DNA of 64,000 bases from Pedobacter zeae. Its GTDB lineage: Bacteria; Bacteroidota; Bacteroidia; Sphingobacteriales; Sphingobacteriaceae. Location of the stretch: contig NZ_JACIEF010000002.1 of the NCBI RefSeq assembly GCF_014196715.1, forward strand, positions 1,239,574-1,303,573, given 5' to 3'. A program made the position numbers and the translations under genes. This document shows, piece after piece, positions 35,578 to 44,091 of this stretch. Positions within the stretch are counted from its first letter, which is position 1, and the number at the start of each line of letters is the position of its first letter. The notes beneath the pieces were generated by a model. It was not told where the DNA came from and ran no database searches. It saw only the letters and a list, made by a program, of their open reading frames with translations.

Positions 35578-36069
35578 ATGAAAAAAATAGGACTAATTTC
35601 AGATACGCACGGTTTTTTGGATGATGCGGTTTTTAAGCATTTTGAAAGTGTAGACGAAATCTGGCATGCCGGCGATTTCGGACCGGGTGTAGCTGGACCC
35701 TTAGCCGCATTTAAACCCTTGCGCGGGGTGTTCGGAAATATCGATGATGCCGCCATCAGGAATGAGTTTCCGGAGAATAACCGGTTTAAATGCGAACAGG
35801 TAGAGGTGTGGATGACACATGTTGGCGGGTATCCGGGCCGGTATTCGAGTTTGGTAAAGCCTGAAATATACACTAACCCTCCGAAATTATTTATCACCGG
35901 GCATTCGCATATTCTGAAAGTGATGTTCGATGAAAAACTGAAATGTTTGCATATAAACCCCGGTGCGGCCGGAAAACACGGCTGGCATAAAGTGAGAACC
36001 TTGATCCGTTTTTGCATTACTGACGAAAATATTCATACCTTAGAGGTCATAGAATTATCAGGTAGATAA
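35578..36069 (+). CDS. Metallophosphoesterase, YfcE/MJ0936 family
   Basis: This 163-residue calcineurin-like phosphoesterase carries the dinuclear metal motifs SDTHG (residues 8-12), HAGDFG, GNID (FGNIDDAA), MTHVGG and GHSH (ITGHSHILK). Members hydrolyse phosphodiesters in vitro; the natural substrate is usually unknown. There is no signal peptide, so it is cytosolic. It is on the same strand as the methyltransferase (88-bp gap) and as fructose-1,6-bisphosphatase (19-bp gap). Confidence 0.92.
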   Translation: MKKIGLISDTHGFLDDAVFKHFESVDEIWHAGDFGPGVAGPLAAFKPLRGVFGNIDDAAIRNEFPENNRFKCEQVEVWMTHVGGYPGRYSSLVKPEIYTNPPKLFITGHSHILKVMFDEKLKCLHINPGAAGKHGWHKVRTLIRFCITDENIHTLEVIELSGR

Positions 36070-36088
36070 TGTAAAAAGTACACTAAGT

Positions 36089-37168
36089 ATGGTTTGTGGC
36101 GTTAAAACACTAGGACAATTTATTATCGAAAAACAGGCAGATTTTCCCTATGCCAAGGGCGAACTTTCAAGGCTGCTGCGGGATATTGGCATTGCCGCCA
36201 AAATCGTTAACCGCGAAATTAACAAGGCAGGTTTGGTTGATATCCTGGGCGATATGGGGACCACCAATATCCAGGGCGAAGAGCAGAAAAAACTGGATGT
36301 GTATGCTGACGAACAGTTTATTGCCGCTTTAACCAGCGGTGGCGAATGTTGTATTGTAGCTACCGAGGAGGAAGACGAGATTATTCATATTGATTCGCCG
36401 GTTTCTCAAAATGCAAAGTATATTGTTTGCATCGATCCCCTGGATGGTTCATCGAATACCGACGTAAATGTAGCCGTAGGCACTATTTTTTCTATTTACA
36501 GGCGAAAATCGGTTGAAGGCCGGGCCAGTTTAGCTGATGTACTGCAAAAAGGGACTGAGCAGGTTGCTGCAGGTTATGTTATTTATGGCTCTTCTACCAT
36601 GCTGGTTTACACTACAGGCAAAGGGGTGAACGGCTTTACGCTCGATCCTTCTATCGGAGAGTTTTGTCTTTCGCATCCGCAGATGAAAATACCGGAAAAC
36701 GGTTATATGTATTCGGTAAACGAGGGGAATTATGTACATTTTCCGGATGGCGTAAAAAAATACATCAAATATTGCCAGGTAGAAGATGAGGCTACCAAAC
36801 GCCCTTATACCTCGCGTTACATCGGTTCGATGGTAGGCGATATTCACCGCAATTTAATTAAGGGGGGGATTTATATCTACCCGACAACCGCACGCTCGCC
36901 CAATGGAAAACTGCGTTTATTGTACGAGTGCAACCCCATGGCCTTTATCATTGAGCAGGCCGGGGGTAAAGCCAGCACCGGTTTTGATCGCATTCTCGAT
37001 ATTCAGCCAACAGAACTGCATCAAAGGGTGCCGGTATTTATCGGATCGAAAAATATGGTAGAAAAAGCAGAAGAAATGATGCTTTTATATACTGCCAAAT
37101 CAATTTCGCCTGAAACCAGGGTAGAAAATACCCTGCACGATTTAGGTGTGATAGGGGGAATAGACTAA
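36089..37168 (+). CDS. fbp: Fructose-1,6-bisphosphatase, class 1
   Basis: This 359-residue enzyme of gluconeogenesis removes the 1-phosphate of fructose-1,6-bisphosphate. Metal-site motifs are EEEDEIIH and [23 protein letters not shown], with the DPLDGSSN loop diagnostic. Substrate-site residues lie in [21 protein letters not shown], and [20 protein letters not shown] is also conserved. The length is typical for bacterial class 1 enzymes. Its stop codon overlaps the stop of the convergent rnhA gene by four bases. Confidence 0.96.
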   Translation: MVCGVKTLGQFIIEKQADFPYAKGELSRLLRDIGIAAKIVNREINKAGLVDILGDMGTTNIQGEEQKKLDVYADEQFIAALTSGGECCIVATEEEDEIIHIDSPVSQNAKYIVCIDPLDGSSNTDVNVAVGTIFSIYRRKSVEGRASLADVLQKGTEQVAAGYVIYGSSTMLVYTTGKGVNGFTLDPSIGEFCLSHPQMKIPENGYMYSVNEGNYVHFPDGVKKYIKYCQVEDEATKRPYTSRYIGSMVGDIHRNLIKGGIYIYPTTARSPNGKLRLLYECNPMAFIIEQAGGKASTGFDRILDIQPTELHQRVPVFIGSKNMVEKAEEMMLLYTAKSISPETRVENTLHDLGVIGGID

Positions 37169-37632
37169 ATTCCCTTGGCCCGTTCTGCTTCGAATACCGT
37201 ATCGATCGCCAGATTGGCTTTATCTTGCGAGGCAAAAACCGCTAAACGGTCGCAACGTTCGTTCTCCGGATGTTCGTTGTGACCTTTTATCCACACGAAT
37301 TTTACCCGATGCAGTTTGTAGAGTTCGAGAAAACGTAACCAAAGATCCTTGTTTTTTTTGTCTTTAAAGTTTTTGCTTACCCAGCCAAACACCCATTTTT
37401 TTTCTACTGCATCAACCACATATTTAGAATCGGAGAAAACCGTAACCTCCTGGTTTAAACTTTTTAATGCCTCCAGACCCTTAATTACGGCAAGCAGCTC
37501 CATGCGGTTGTTGGTGGTCATCCTGAAACCGCCGCTTAGCTCTTTATAGTGTTTTCCGGCCCTTAAAATGGTGCCCCAGCCACCTGGTCCGGGGTTCCCG
37601 CTGGCCGCTCCGTCTGTATAAATTTCGATCAT
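37165..37632 (-). CDS. rnhA: Ribonuclease HI
   Basis: This 155-residue enzyme cuts the RNA strand of RNA-DNA hybrids. The catalytic carboxylates are Asp6 in [17 protein letters not shown], Glu in [13 protein letters not shown], Asp in [13 protein letters not shown], and a fourth in NERCDRLA. A basic handle region is present ([20 protein letters not shown]). It is convergent with fbp; the two frames overlap by four bases at the stop codons. Confidence 0.95.
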   Translation of the reverse strand: MIEIYTDGAASGNPGPGGWGTILRAGKHYKELSGGFRMTTNNRMELLAVIKGLEALKSLNQEVTVFSDSKYVVDAVEKKWVFGWVSKNFKDKKNKDLWLRFLELYKLHRVKFVWIKGHNEHPENERCDRLAVFASQDKANLAIDTVFEAERAKGI

Positions 37633-37761
37633 AAACGCCGTAAAGGTATGTTTTTAGCGTTAAAATAGCTTGTTTTAGGTGTGATTGAAATTTTTTTTCG
37701 AATTCAAATAATTGAATGTGAAGTGATTAAAAATTTGTTGTAAAAACTTTAATAAAAATAT

Positions 37762-37791
37762 TTGCAGGGATGGTTAAAAGTCGTACTTTTG
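37762..37791 (+). promoter_or_regulatory. Promoter of tRNA-His
   Basis: TTG at 37762-37764, a 19-base spacer and TACTTTTG at 37784-37791 form a consensus Bacteroidota promoter. The predicted start near 37797 is about 10 bases before the tRNA. It is a close match to the orphan promoter at 9662-9691. Confidence 0.7.
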
Positions 37792-37806
37792 TAACTCCAA
37801 AAACAC

Positions 37807-37881
37807 GGTGGTTTTAGCTCAGTTGGTTAGAGCGCCTGATTGTGGTTCAGGAGGTCGTGGGTTCGAGCCCCATATTCCACC
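37807..37881 (+). tRNA. tRNA-His (GTG anticodon)
   Basis: The cloverleaf is visible: D stem GCTC/GAGC, anticodon stem CCTGA/TCAGG with loop TTGTGGT (anticodon GTG at 37842-37844), and T arm GTGGG/CCCAT with TTCGAGC. G at 37807 is the extra G-1 of tRNA-His facing C73 at 37881. CCA is not encoded. The acceptor stem GTGGTTT versus ATTCCAC has two T-T mismatches (37812:37876 and 37813:37875), which is odd. An island scar starts directly behind it. Confidence 0.92.
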
Positions 37882-37883
37882 CT

Positions 37884-38055
37884 TTATGGGGCAAAGTCTT
37901 TAAACGAGATTTTTGCCCCATTTTTTTTGCTCGTAACTCTTTGTTTTCCAGATATATTAGCTCGGCCGCTCGGTTGAGTTTTCCGGTTCGACATGCCCCC
38001 TCTACGTAGGTCATTTTTTCAGGGAATAAAATACCTACTAAGTACCTTTATCGGT
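37884..38055 (-). pseudogene. C-terminal relic of a serine recombinase (scar 1)
   Basis: On the minus strand the translation contains LVGILFPEKMTY, CRTGKLNRAAELIYLENKEL and KKMGQKSRLKTLPHK. This is the conserved C-terminal end of Bacteroidota large serine recombinases (…FPEK…RT…N…IY…K.G.). There is no intact upstream part. It lies directly against the 3' end of tRNA-His and aligns with scars 2 and 3. Confidence 0.75.
37886..37928 (+). terminator. Terminator of tRNA-His, built from recombinase-derived sequence
   Basis: ATGGGGCAAA pairs with TTTTGCCCCAT and is followed by a run of T. The same bases, read on the minus strand, are the last codons of a decayed recombinase. Confidence 0.8.
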
Positions 38056-38112
38056 ATCCGTGAAATTGCAACCTGATTACAGCAAACCGGTCTCATCATT
38101 AAAAGCGAATAA

Positions 38113-39417
38113 ATGAAAACTTCAAGATCAACCACAGGGATGCAGATTATTGCACAAGGATTTGCAATTGCTCTTCTTTTAATGTCAGGACAATTTACTT
38201 TTGCCCAAGATGTTCTGCCTGTTGTGCGGGCTACATCTAAAACCGCCAGTATCAGGGACGGAAAGCACTTCAAAAAAGGCTATTGGGCCATCATGCCTGA
38301 AAGAAAACCTGACTATTACTATGCGGAAATTCCACAAAAAAACAACACCATTACCTTCATTACCGATCTGGATTCTATTTCCTTCCATACAACTTATGGG
38401 AAGGATTATGATTTCATTATTTTATTGAACGGAAAGGACAGTTGCTATACCCGAATTTCGGCCAGTTACAAAAATTTTAATGCTTTCACACGAAAAAATA
38501 CCGGCGCCGGGCCAGATACGATCCCATTTACTTTGGGCGACAATCGTAAAGTATATGTTAATGCAAAACTAAATGGCTCAGAGGTCACCAATATACAGCT
38601 TGATCTGGGTGCAGGGGGAACCCTCATCAATAAAACTTCTGTTAAGAAAGTTAAAATAAACTTTGATGGCGAGACTACTCTTACCAATTCTGATGGTGTG
38701 AATCAGGTGCCGTTAGCTAGTAAAAACCGGTTGCAGATAGGAAACCTGGTCTGGGACAGCATCCCCATCGCCGTTGCCAGTAATATGAAGGATTATGAGG
38801 ACCTGCTCATCGGCAATTCCCTGTTCAGGGATAAAATACTGGAAATCAATTATGACAAGAAAATACTAGTGGTACATGATGCCTTACCCCCTCAAACAGC
38901 CGCTTATTCCCGTCACGACGTGATCCTTGATGGCGGTGTTATACCGTACATAAAGGTAAATCTGACCATCCGTAATAAAACCCAGACAGGCTGGGTGATG
39001 TTTGACACCGGCGCTCAGACCTCTATTTTAAATAGTGCTGACGTGCCGATGGCTTATCGGGTGCTGAACGAAACAGCCGGTATGATCGGGTTGAACAAGT
39101 CGATTACGCCAAAGCTGGATATCGGTAAATACCAGCGCTCAGGATTTAAATATAAGATACGGGATATGGGAGCAGAAGGACTGAACATGCTTCTTGGCAA
39201 CGATCTGTTATCAAGGTTTAACCTGGTACTCGACAATAAAAACGGCTATATGTATATGCAACCCAATTCGCTTACAAACGTTCCTTACAGAAAACGTAAG
39301 GAATATTATGCGGTAAGGATAGTGGCAGGATTGCTGATCCTTTTAACAGGGGTCGTGATTTATATAAAAAGAAGAAAAAAGAAAACGCAGATGGGTAGCC
39401 GAGACAAACAATTCTGA
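38113..39417 (+). CDS. Membrane-anchored retropepsin-like aspartyl protease
   Basis: This 434-residue exported protein has a signal segment around residues 13-35. Two half-domains of the retroviral-type aspartyl protease family follow: the first has LDLGAGGTLINKTSV, a degenerate D-x-G motif, and the second has MFDTGAQTSILNS, a clean catalytic DTGA. A C-terminal helix (about residues 405-422, VAGLLILLTGVVIYI) followed by KRRKKK anchors it with the protease outside the cytosol. It is the first gene of a likely operon with sigma and anti-sigma factors 43 bp downstream. Cleavage of the anti-sigma factor is an attractive but untested role. Confidence 0.82.
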   Translation: MKTSRSTTGMQIIAQGFAIALLLMSGQFTFAQDVLPVVRATSKTASIRDGKHFKKGYWAIMPERKPDYYYAEIPQKNNTITFITDLDSISFHTTYGKDYDFIILLNGKDSCYTRISASYKNFNAFTRKNTGAGPDTIPFTLGDNRKVYVNAKLNGSEVTNIQLDLGAGGTLINKTSVKKVKINFDGETTLTNSDGVNQVPLASKNRLQIGNLVWDSIPIAVASNMKDYEDLLIGNSLFRDKILEINYDKKILVVHDALPPQTAAYSRHDVILDGGVIPYIKVNLTIRNKTQTGWVMFDTGAQTSILNSADVPMAYRVLNETAGMIGLNKSITPKLDIGKYQRSGFKYKIRDMGAEGLNMLLGNDLLSRFNLVLDNKNGYMYMQPNSLTNVPYRKRKEYYAVRIVAGLLILLTGVVIYIKRRKKKTQMGSRDKQF

Positions 39418-39460
39418 GGTTTTCTGCAACTTTTTTTTAAGGATAGCGTCCAATCATATA

Positions 39461-40063
39461 GTGAGCTCAGGACAATCTGCTATTCTTTCCGACAGGGATG
39501 TGGTCAAAAAGATCATGGACGGGGATCGGCATGCTGCAACCTTACTGGTTCGCCGTACCGAGAAGCTGGTCGCACAAATTGTATTTAAAATGCTGGGCAA
39601 TCATCCGGACAGAAAGGACCTTACGCAGGATATTTACCTGAAAACTTTCAGGTACCTGCCCCGGTTCCGTTTTCAATGCAAGCTGTCTACCTGGGTCGCG
39701 CAGATCAGTTACACTACCTGTCTGGATCATTTGCAAAAATACAGACTGGAACTGATAACCATTTCTACTGGTGATGAACTTTCATTAGGCAACACTTGCT
39801 CTCAGGAGATCTCAGGAGATATACCAGATGCCAGCCAGCTGCTCTCTATAAAAGAAAGGTCGGAGATTCTGGAAAAGCTCAGTACTACATTACCACCGGT
39901 CTACCGTACGCTCATTACTTTATTTCACAAGGAAGAACTGAGCGTCGAAGAGATCAGGGACATCACCGGGCTCCCTGTTGGAACGGTCAAAAACTACTTG
40001 TTCCGGGCAAGAAAAGTGTTGAAGGAAAGTTTACTCAATCATTATTCAAAGGAGGATTTATGA
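39461..40063 (+). CDS. RNA polymerase sigma factor, ECF-like (sigma-70 family)
   Basis: The protein has 200 residues with a GTG start at 39461 (first ATG in frame 18 codons later). Sigma region 2 is seen in DRKDLTQDIYLKTFRYLPRF plus KLSTWVAQISYTTCLDHL. Region 4 is the helix-turn-helix ELSVEEIRDITGLPVGTVKN, followed by LFRARKVLKESL. It has the size and layout of extracytoplasmic-function sigma factors. It ends in ATGA, overlapping the start of the anti-sigma-like gene by four bases. Confidence 0.9.
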   Translation: MSSGQSAILSDRDVVKKIMDGDRHAATLLVRRTEKLVAQIVFKMLGNHPDRKDLTQDIYLKTFRYLPRFRFQCKLSTWVAQISYTTCLDHLQKYRLELITISTGDELSLGNTCSQEISGDIPDASQLLSIKERSEILEKLSTTLPPVYRTLITLFHKEELSVEEIRDITGLPVGTVKNYLFRARKVLKESLLNHYSKEDL

Positions 40064-40506
40064 ACCAGGTACATTTAAATGAAGAACAGCTCCAAGACTA
40101 TGCCATCACAGGCATCACAGATCCCTCCGTTGTGCAACACCTCACGGGTTGTGCCCGTTGTCAGGTACAGGTCAAGGCTTACCAAACATTATATAGCTAT
40201 ATCCGGGAAGCGAAGACCCCCATATTGGATTTCAAAGCAGAAGAACTCATTCCAGACCGTTTGCCTGCGATTAATAAGGAGGACAGCAAAGAGGCTTGGT
40301 ATCTTTATGGATTCCTGTTCGGGGCTATTGGGCTGCTCACCGCTGGAGCTGTAGTATTTTGGGGTTCGATCCGCTGGATCTTTACAGGCATAGTGCCTTG
40401 GGCCATTATCATTGGCTTTGTGTTGTTTTCCGGTCTGTTGATGGTGCAATTGATGGAACTTTACAATACCTACCGTAAAAAACTCAGAGCCCTGAATATG
40501 GAGTGA
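40060..40506 (+). CDS. Anti-sigma-factor-like membrane protein
   Basis: This 148-residue protein starts at the ATG overlapping the sigma stop, with a strong ribosome site AAAGGAGG just before. Its N-terminal cytosolic part contains HLTGCARCQVQVKAY, a His-x3-Cys-x2-Cys pattern like the zinc-binding anti-sigma (ZAS) motif. Two membrane helices follow at about 80-100 and 106-127. The close coupling to a sigma gene fits a membrane-held anti-sigma factor. A longer frame beginning at 39796 exists, but it would overlap most of the sigma gene and is not supported. Confidence 0.78.
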   Translation: MNQVHLNEEQLQDYAITGITDPSVVQHLTGCARCQVQVKAYQTLYSYIREAKTPILDFKAEELIPDRLPAINKEDSKEAWYLYGFLFGAIGLLTAGAVVFWGSIRWIFTGIVPWAIIIGFVLFSGLLMVQLMELYNTYRKKLRALNME

Positions 40507-40553
40507 CTGCAACCTGATAATAATATAATCTTCTCATCTTTAAAAGTGATCAA

Positions 40554-40991
40554 ATGAAAAAAATAATATTCCTCAGTTCCCTGAATATTCAGCAGATGCC
40601 GGGACACACTGAGGGCAGTGGTTTCACCCTCGCCGATGGTATGTATATTCCCGATGTATTTATCCGTACCATTATCGTCATCCTGCTCTTTTATGTAGCG
40701 ACAAGCTTTTTATTGACACTGATCCGCATGCTGCTAAACCATCGCCTTAAAAGCAAGATGATCCTTATGGGGATCACCAGTGATGAAGCAGAGAAAATGT
40801 TGAAGATCGGTGCGGAAAACAAAAATCATGCGGTCAAGTGGTTCCTTCTCTTGTTTAGCGCGGGTATTGGCTTTGCGGTGATCAGCAGTTTCCCTTTCGG
40901 TTGGCTGTCGGTTGCAGTGGTTGCCTTTAGTTTATCGCTGGGTTATGCGGGTTATTATATTTATCTGAAAAAAAGAAAAGATACACTATAA
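40554..40991 (+). CDS. Small membrane protein, DUF6249-like
   Basis: This 145-residue protein has three predicted membrane helices (about 35-57, 95-113, 116-134) and a cytosolic loop containing ITSDEAEKMLKIGAE. The layout recalls the DUF6249 group often found beside ECF sigma/anti-sigma genes in Bacteroidota; the assignment is from memory of the pattern. It lies 47 bp after the anti-sigma-like gene on the same strand. Confidence 0.65.
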   Translation: MKKIIFLSSLNIQQMPGHTEGSGFTLADGMYIPDVFIRTIIVILLFYVATSFLLTLIRMLLNHRLKSKMILMGITSDEAEKMLKIGAENKNHAVKWFLLLFSAGIGFAVISSFPFGWLSVAVVAFSLSLGYAGYYIYLKKRKDTL

Positions 40992-41039
40992 GCCTTGTAA
41001 CCTTTGGGTTACCGGGTTTGTCTAATTAAAAAAAATGAT

Positions 41040-41528
41040 ATGAAATCTTTAATTACCTGTATTGGGTTGGTCGTAATGACTGTTGCATTTGCATTACCGG
41101 TTGCCGCGCAGCAGCAAGGCAATGTGGTTCAAAAAACTGATCCACTATATCAAAAAGTAGCGGAACTGGATAGTGCTATGTTCTCCGCCTACAATAAACG
41201 TAACCTGGAGGGATTAATGAACTTCTTTTCTCCCGACCTGGAATTTTACGACGACCGGAGCGGCCTGACAGATTATGCGCATAACCAGGCCGCGTTTAAA
41301 AAGAATTTTACCGATCCGGTCCATTCCTCAAGACGAGAGCTGGTCAAAAGCAGCCTGGAAGTTTACCGTTTAGGTAGTTTTGGCGCATTAGCTATTGGTG
41401 TACACAAGTTTTACGGGACATTTAATGGCAAGGAAGAACTGGAAGCTACTGCAAAGTTTACCGAGGTTTGGGAGAACAAGAACGGCAAATGGCAGGTGAA
41501 GCGTGAAATGAGTTATGACCACCGGTAA
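41040..41528 (+). CDS. Exported NTF2-like protein (DUF4440 type)
   Basis: The protein has 162 residues from the ATG at 41040 (MKSLITCIGLVVMTVAFALP); the frame opens 12 codons earlier, but the signal peptide favours this start. The signal is cleaved after ALPVAAQ. The mature protein has the cone-shaped NTF2/SnoaL-type pattern: a first helix LDSAMFSAYNKRNLEGLMNF, then FSPDLEFYDD, and strands ending WQVKREMSYDH. Members are often small-molecule binding or catalytic, with diverse roles. It lies between the small membrane protein and the serine hydrolase in the same operon. Confidence 0.8.
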   Translation: MKSLITCIGLVVMTVAFALPVAAQQQGNVVQKTDPLYQKVAELDSAMFSAYNKRNLEGLMNFFSPDLEFYDDRSGLTDYAHNQAAFKKNFTDPVHSSRRELVKSSLEVYRLGSFGALAIGVHKFYGTFNGKEELEATAKFTEVWENKNGKWQVKREMSYDHR

Positions 41529-41543
41529 ATCGTCAATAGCCTT

Positions 41544-42710
41544 ATGAACAGCCCGATCAATCCTTATCCGTTTAAAAAGCGACGCATAAACAGATACCTT
41601 AGTTTTATATTCCTGATCCCGGTCTTTTGCCTGAATAATCTGGAATGTGCCGGGCAGAGCCGGGCAGTAGCATCAGATAACCCACTTATTTCCCGGCTGG
41701 ATTCGCTGGTCGATAAAAGCGTTCAGCGGTATTTTCAGGATAAAAGAGCGGTGGGACTTTCCATAGCCCTGGTGCAAAACGGCAAACCGCATTTTTATAA
41801 TTACGGGGAGACAAAGGCCGGCAACGGGCAATGTCCCGATAACAGGACTATCTATGAGATCGGGTCCATGACCAAATCCTTTACCGGGATTATCCTTGCC
41901 CGAGCCATACTGGATAAAAAGATCAAACTGGAAGATGATATCAGGAAATATCTTAAAGGTTCTTATCCCAATTTAAGCTATAAGGGTACATCCATACGTA
42001 TTAAGGACCTGGCCAATCATACCTCAAGGATCACGAGGATATTTCCCAATATGTGGGAACGCCCCAGCTATGATTCACTTAATCCCCTGTCCAATTACTC
42101 CAGGAAGCTCTTGTACGAAGGTTTGCACCAAATGAAGGTGGATACGCTTCCCGGCAAAATTTATTCTTACTCTAATATGGCGGTTGCTTTACTGGGTACG
42201 ATACTGGAAGACGCTTACGGGCAGGACTACTTTTCGCTGGTGTCAAAAAACATCCTGAAACCTTACCAGATGACGAATACCCGGATCGACATCGCATCAC
42301 TGCCGCCCGGCCGTATCGCATGGCCGCACAACACACAAAGGCAACCGGTGCCGCTTTGGGATTTGGGAGAAGTACCCGCGATGGGCGCTTTAAGATCCAC
42401 TACTGCTGATCTGGTCAATTATATCAAGGCCAACAACGCCGAAACAGACCCGGCCATTAAACTTTCCCATCAACGAACTTTCGGTACTGACCAAGAGGGA
42501 ATGGCGCTTAACTGGTTTATCCACCGCAGCCCAAATGGTTATCGCATATTGGAGCATAGCGGCGGTACGGGCGGTTCCCGCAGTTCACTGGATTGTTTCC
42601 CGCAGTTGAACTCAGGTTTGGTGATCCTTACCAACAGCTTGGCTAACCGGAATGACCTGGAAAAAGAACTGGTCGCTATGTTGTCGGAACAGCAAAAAGG
42701 TTCAGAATAG
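41544..42710 (+). CDS. Exported serine hydrolase, class C beta-lactamase fold
   Basis: This 388-residue protein has a hydrophobic N-terminal signal (about 18-37). The penicillin-binding-protein-like catalytic motifs are Ser108-x-x-Lys111 (GSMTKSF), Tyr-Ser-Asn (IYSYSNMA) and HSGGTGG in place of KTG. It is typical of esterase, peptidase or beta-lactamase relatives; no specific substrate can be named. It is the last gene of the 38113-42710 operon, with a 15-bp gap from the NTF2-like gene. Confidence 0.88.
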   Translation: MNSPINPYPFKKRRINRYLSFIFLIPVFCLNNLECAGQSRAVASDNPLISRLDSLVDKSVQRYFQDKRAVGLSIALVQNGKPHFYNYGETKAGNGQCPDNRTIYEIGSMTKSFTGIILARAILDKKIKLEDDIRKYLKGSYPNLSYKGTSIRIKDLANHTSRITRIFPNMWERPSYDSLNPLSNYSRKLLYEGLHQMKVDTLPGKIYSYSNMAVALLGTILEDAYGQDYFSLVSKNILKPYQMTNTRIDIASLPPGRIAWPHNTQRQPVPLWDLGEVPAMGALRSTTADLVNYIKANNAETDPAIKLSHQRTFGTDQEGMALNWFIHRSPNGYRILEHSGGTGGSRSSLDCFPQLNSGLVILTNSLANRNDLEKELVAMLSEQQKGSE

Positions 42711-42775
42711 CTATTCATTAATCCTGATCTAACCAGCCACCCAAATATCCTTACTAGATACGTTTTGATTGAAAA

Positions 42776-42814
42776 ATCTCTAGTAGTGAACTTTTAAAGG
42801 TCACTACTAGAGAT
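42776..42814. repeat. Perfect 14-bp inverted repeat
   Basis: ATCTCTAGTAGTGA (42776-42789) and TCACTACTAGAGAT (42801-42814) are perfectly complementary around an 11-base loop. No proper T run follows rightward; leftward it is followed by TTTTTC. It may be a terminator for leftward transcription or a protein-binding site near the recombination scar. Confidence 0.7.
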
Positions 42815-42851
42815 AAAACAGATTGAAATAAATGCATGCGAAAAAAACACA

Positions 42852-42962
42852 CTAAGAAGCCAAACTCGTAGCTGGAAGTTGTGGATCAATCTCCATCATT
42901 TTCCCTCTCATGTTCGCCAGGCGGGTCAAATCGTACATAAAATCGGTCGACAAGAGTAGGTC
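42852..42962 (-). pseudogene. C-terminal relic of an unknown protein cut at the recombination site
   Basis: Directly after the recombinase stop codon of scar 2, the minus strand stays open in the same frame: GWKDLLLSTDFMYDLTRLAN, then MRGKMMEIDPQLPATSLAS and a stop at 42852. It reads like a protein tail without its front half. I do not recognise the family. Confidence 0.45.
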
Positions 42963-42971
42963 TTTCCACCC

Positions 42972-43352
42972 TTAACAGGGCAAAAGATTTTTAATAGTCT
43001 TTTGCCCTTTTTTATTGCTTTCTAATTCATTGTTTATCAGGTAGATATGTTCTGTGATTTCGTTGACTAAAAGTGTTCGGTATCGGTCTCCATTGTATTC
43101 CATTTTTTCGGGGAAAAGGCAACTGATCAGATACCTTTTGCCTTCGACGCTTGAATTTTCATCAAATAGATCAAGGTTGGTTAAATTCTTGATGGCTCTT
43201 TTAGCTATTGCTCTGATATTTGGCATTGATTGGAGACCAAAAGATTCGGGCTTAAAATTTATGAGGCTGATGATTATTATTTTATTCGTAAGATGTATCA
43301 CTTCAGGGCATACGGCAGATTCCATTCCGAACTTTACATCCCACTTTAGCAT
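42972..43352 (-). pseudogene. C-terminal relic of a serine recombinase (scar 2)
   Basis: The open frame of 126 codons contains IAKRAIKNLTNLDLF, KRYLISCLFPEKMEYNGDRY, RTLLVNEITEHIYLINNELE and KKGQKTIKNLLPC. These are the C-terminal landmarks of Bacteroidota serine recombinases. The resolvase catalytic domain is absent, and the first 35 or so residues look unrelated. The stop codon is followed by GGGTGGAAA, the complement of TTTCCACCC, which resembles the tRNA-His 3' end. Confidence 0.75.
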
Positions 43353-43642
43353 CTCTTCTCGATGTTGCAGAATCTTTCAGCAAATTTATGGGTACACGTT
43401 ACGAATATTTATTGAAAACCAGCAAATATTAAGCGTGCCTTGTATTACTACCTGTTTATGTTCAGCTTTAAAATAAATTATAGTGGTAGTGCTAGCAAAT
43501 TAAATTTATACCGCTGTAGTTAGCTATTTGTATTAATATTTTTTTAGCGCTGTAACTGATGTTTTTATAAATAGCGAATAACCAAAACCTAAACGCCAGG
43601 GTAAGTTGGCGCTTATTAATCAAATATTAAATTTAAAAGAAA

Positions 43643-43858
43643 ATGATTAAGTTAAAAGCGATGCAAAAAAGCTTGTCTTCATTGGAAAACAAGAAGCTAA
43701 ATTTCGAAAGTTCCAAAGCTGTATTTGGTGGTTTAGCTGGGGGACCTAAGTATATCGTGTCTAACCTTCGAGATGAAAACGGATGTCAATTGGTAGATTA
43801 CTATTATGATGGCAAATGGTATGCTAGATTTAGCGATTGTAACAACGAATATTGCTAA
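43643..43858 (+). CDS. Candidate RiPP precursor peptide with double-glycine leader
   Basis: This 71-residue peptide has a leader (MIKLKAMQKSLSSLENKKLN, then FESSKAVFGG) resembling the GG-type leaders of Bacteroidota ribosomal peptides (grasp-with-spasm or radical-SAM-modified groups). The core after Gly-Gly is Tyr/Asp/Asn-rich with three cysteines (NGCQLVDYYYDG, FSDCNNEYC). No bacteriocin transporter, radical SAM or ATP-grasp gene is intact nearby, so maturation genes would be elsewhere or lost. A terminator follows. The leader region upstream is A/T-rich without a clear promoter box. Confidence 0.6.
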   Translation: MIKLKAMQKSLSSLENKKLNFESSKAVFGGLAGGPKYIVSNLRDENGCQLVDYYYDGKWYARFSDCNNEYC

Positions 43859-43934
43859 TAATCAATTCAGGGAATTTTATCAGCGGTGGAGATTCGTAAT
43901 ATGATCTCATATTAGCTAAGGAACATGCTGTTTC

Positions 43935-43974
43935 GAAAGGCCTTAACTTGCAAAAGTTGGGGCTTTTCTTTTTC
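43935..43974 (+). terminator. Terminator after the precursor peptide gene
   Basis: AAAGGCC..AACTT pairs with AAGTT..GGCTTTT over a short loop and is followed by CTTTTTC. Confidence 0.7.
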
Positions 43975-44091
43975 AGGAATTTTCAAATCGTTGGAAGCTG
44001 TTATCAAATCACATTCTACAATACTACTATGATGAGTGATTCCGTGGCGAAATACATAATGCTCTTTAAGAGGGGGATATTCGTTCAAATA

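Noticed and set aside
39796..40506. Longer frame for the anti-sigma-like gene
   Set aside because: It would overlap most of the sigma gene; the ATG at 40060 has a strong ribosome site and couples to the sigma stop codon.
42972..43352. Intact small gene of 126 codons
   Set aside because: It matches only the C-terminal end of much larger serine recombinases and lacks the catalytic domain, so it is treated as a relic.
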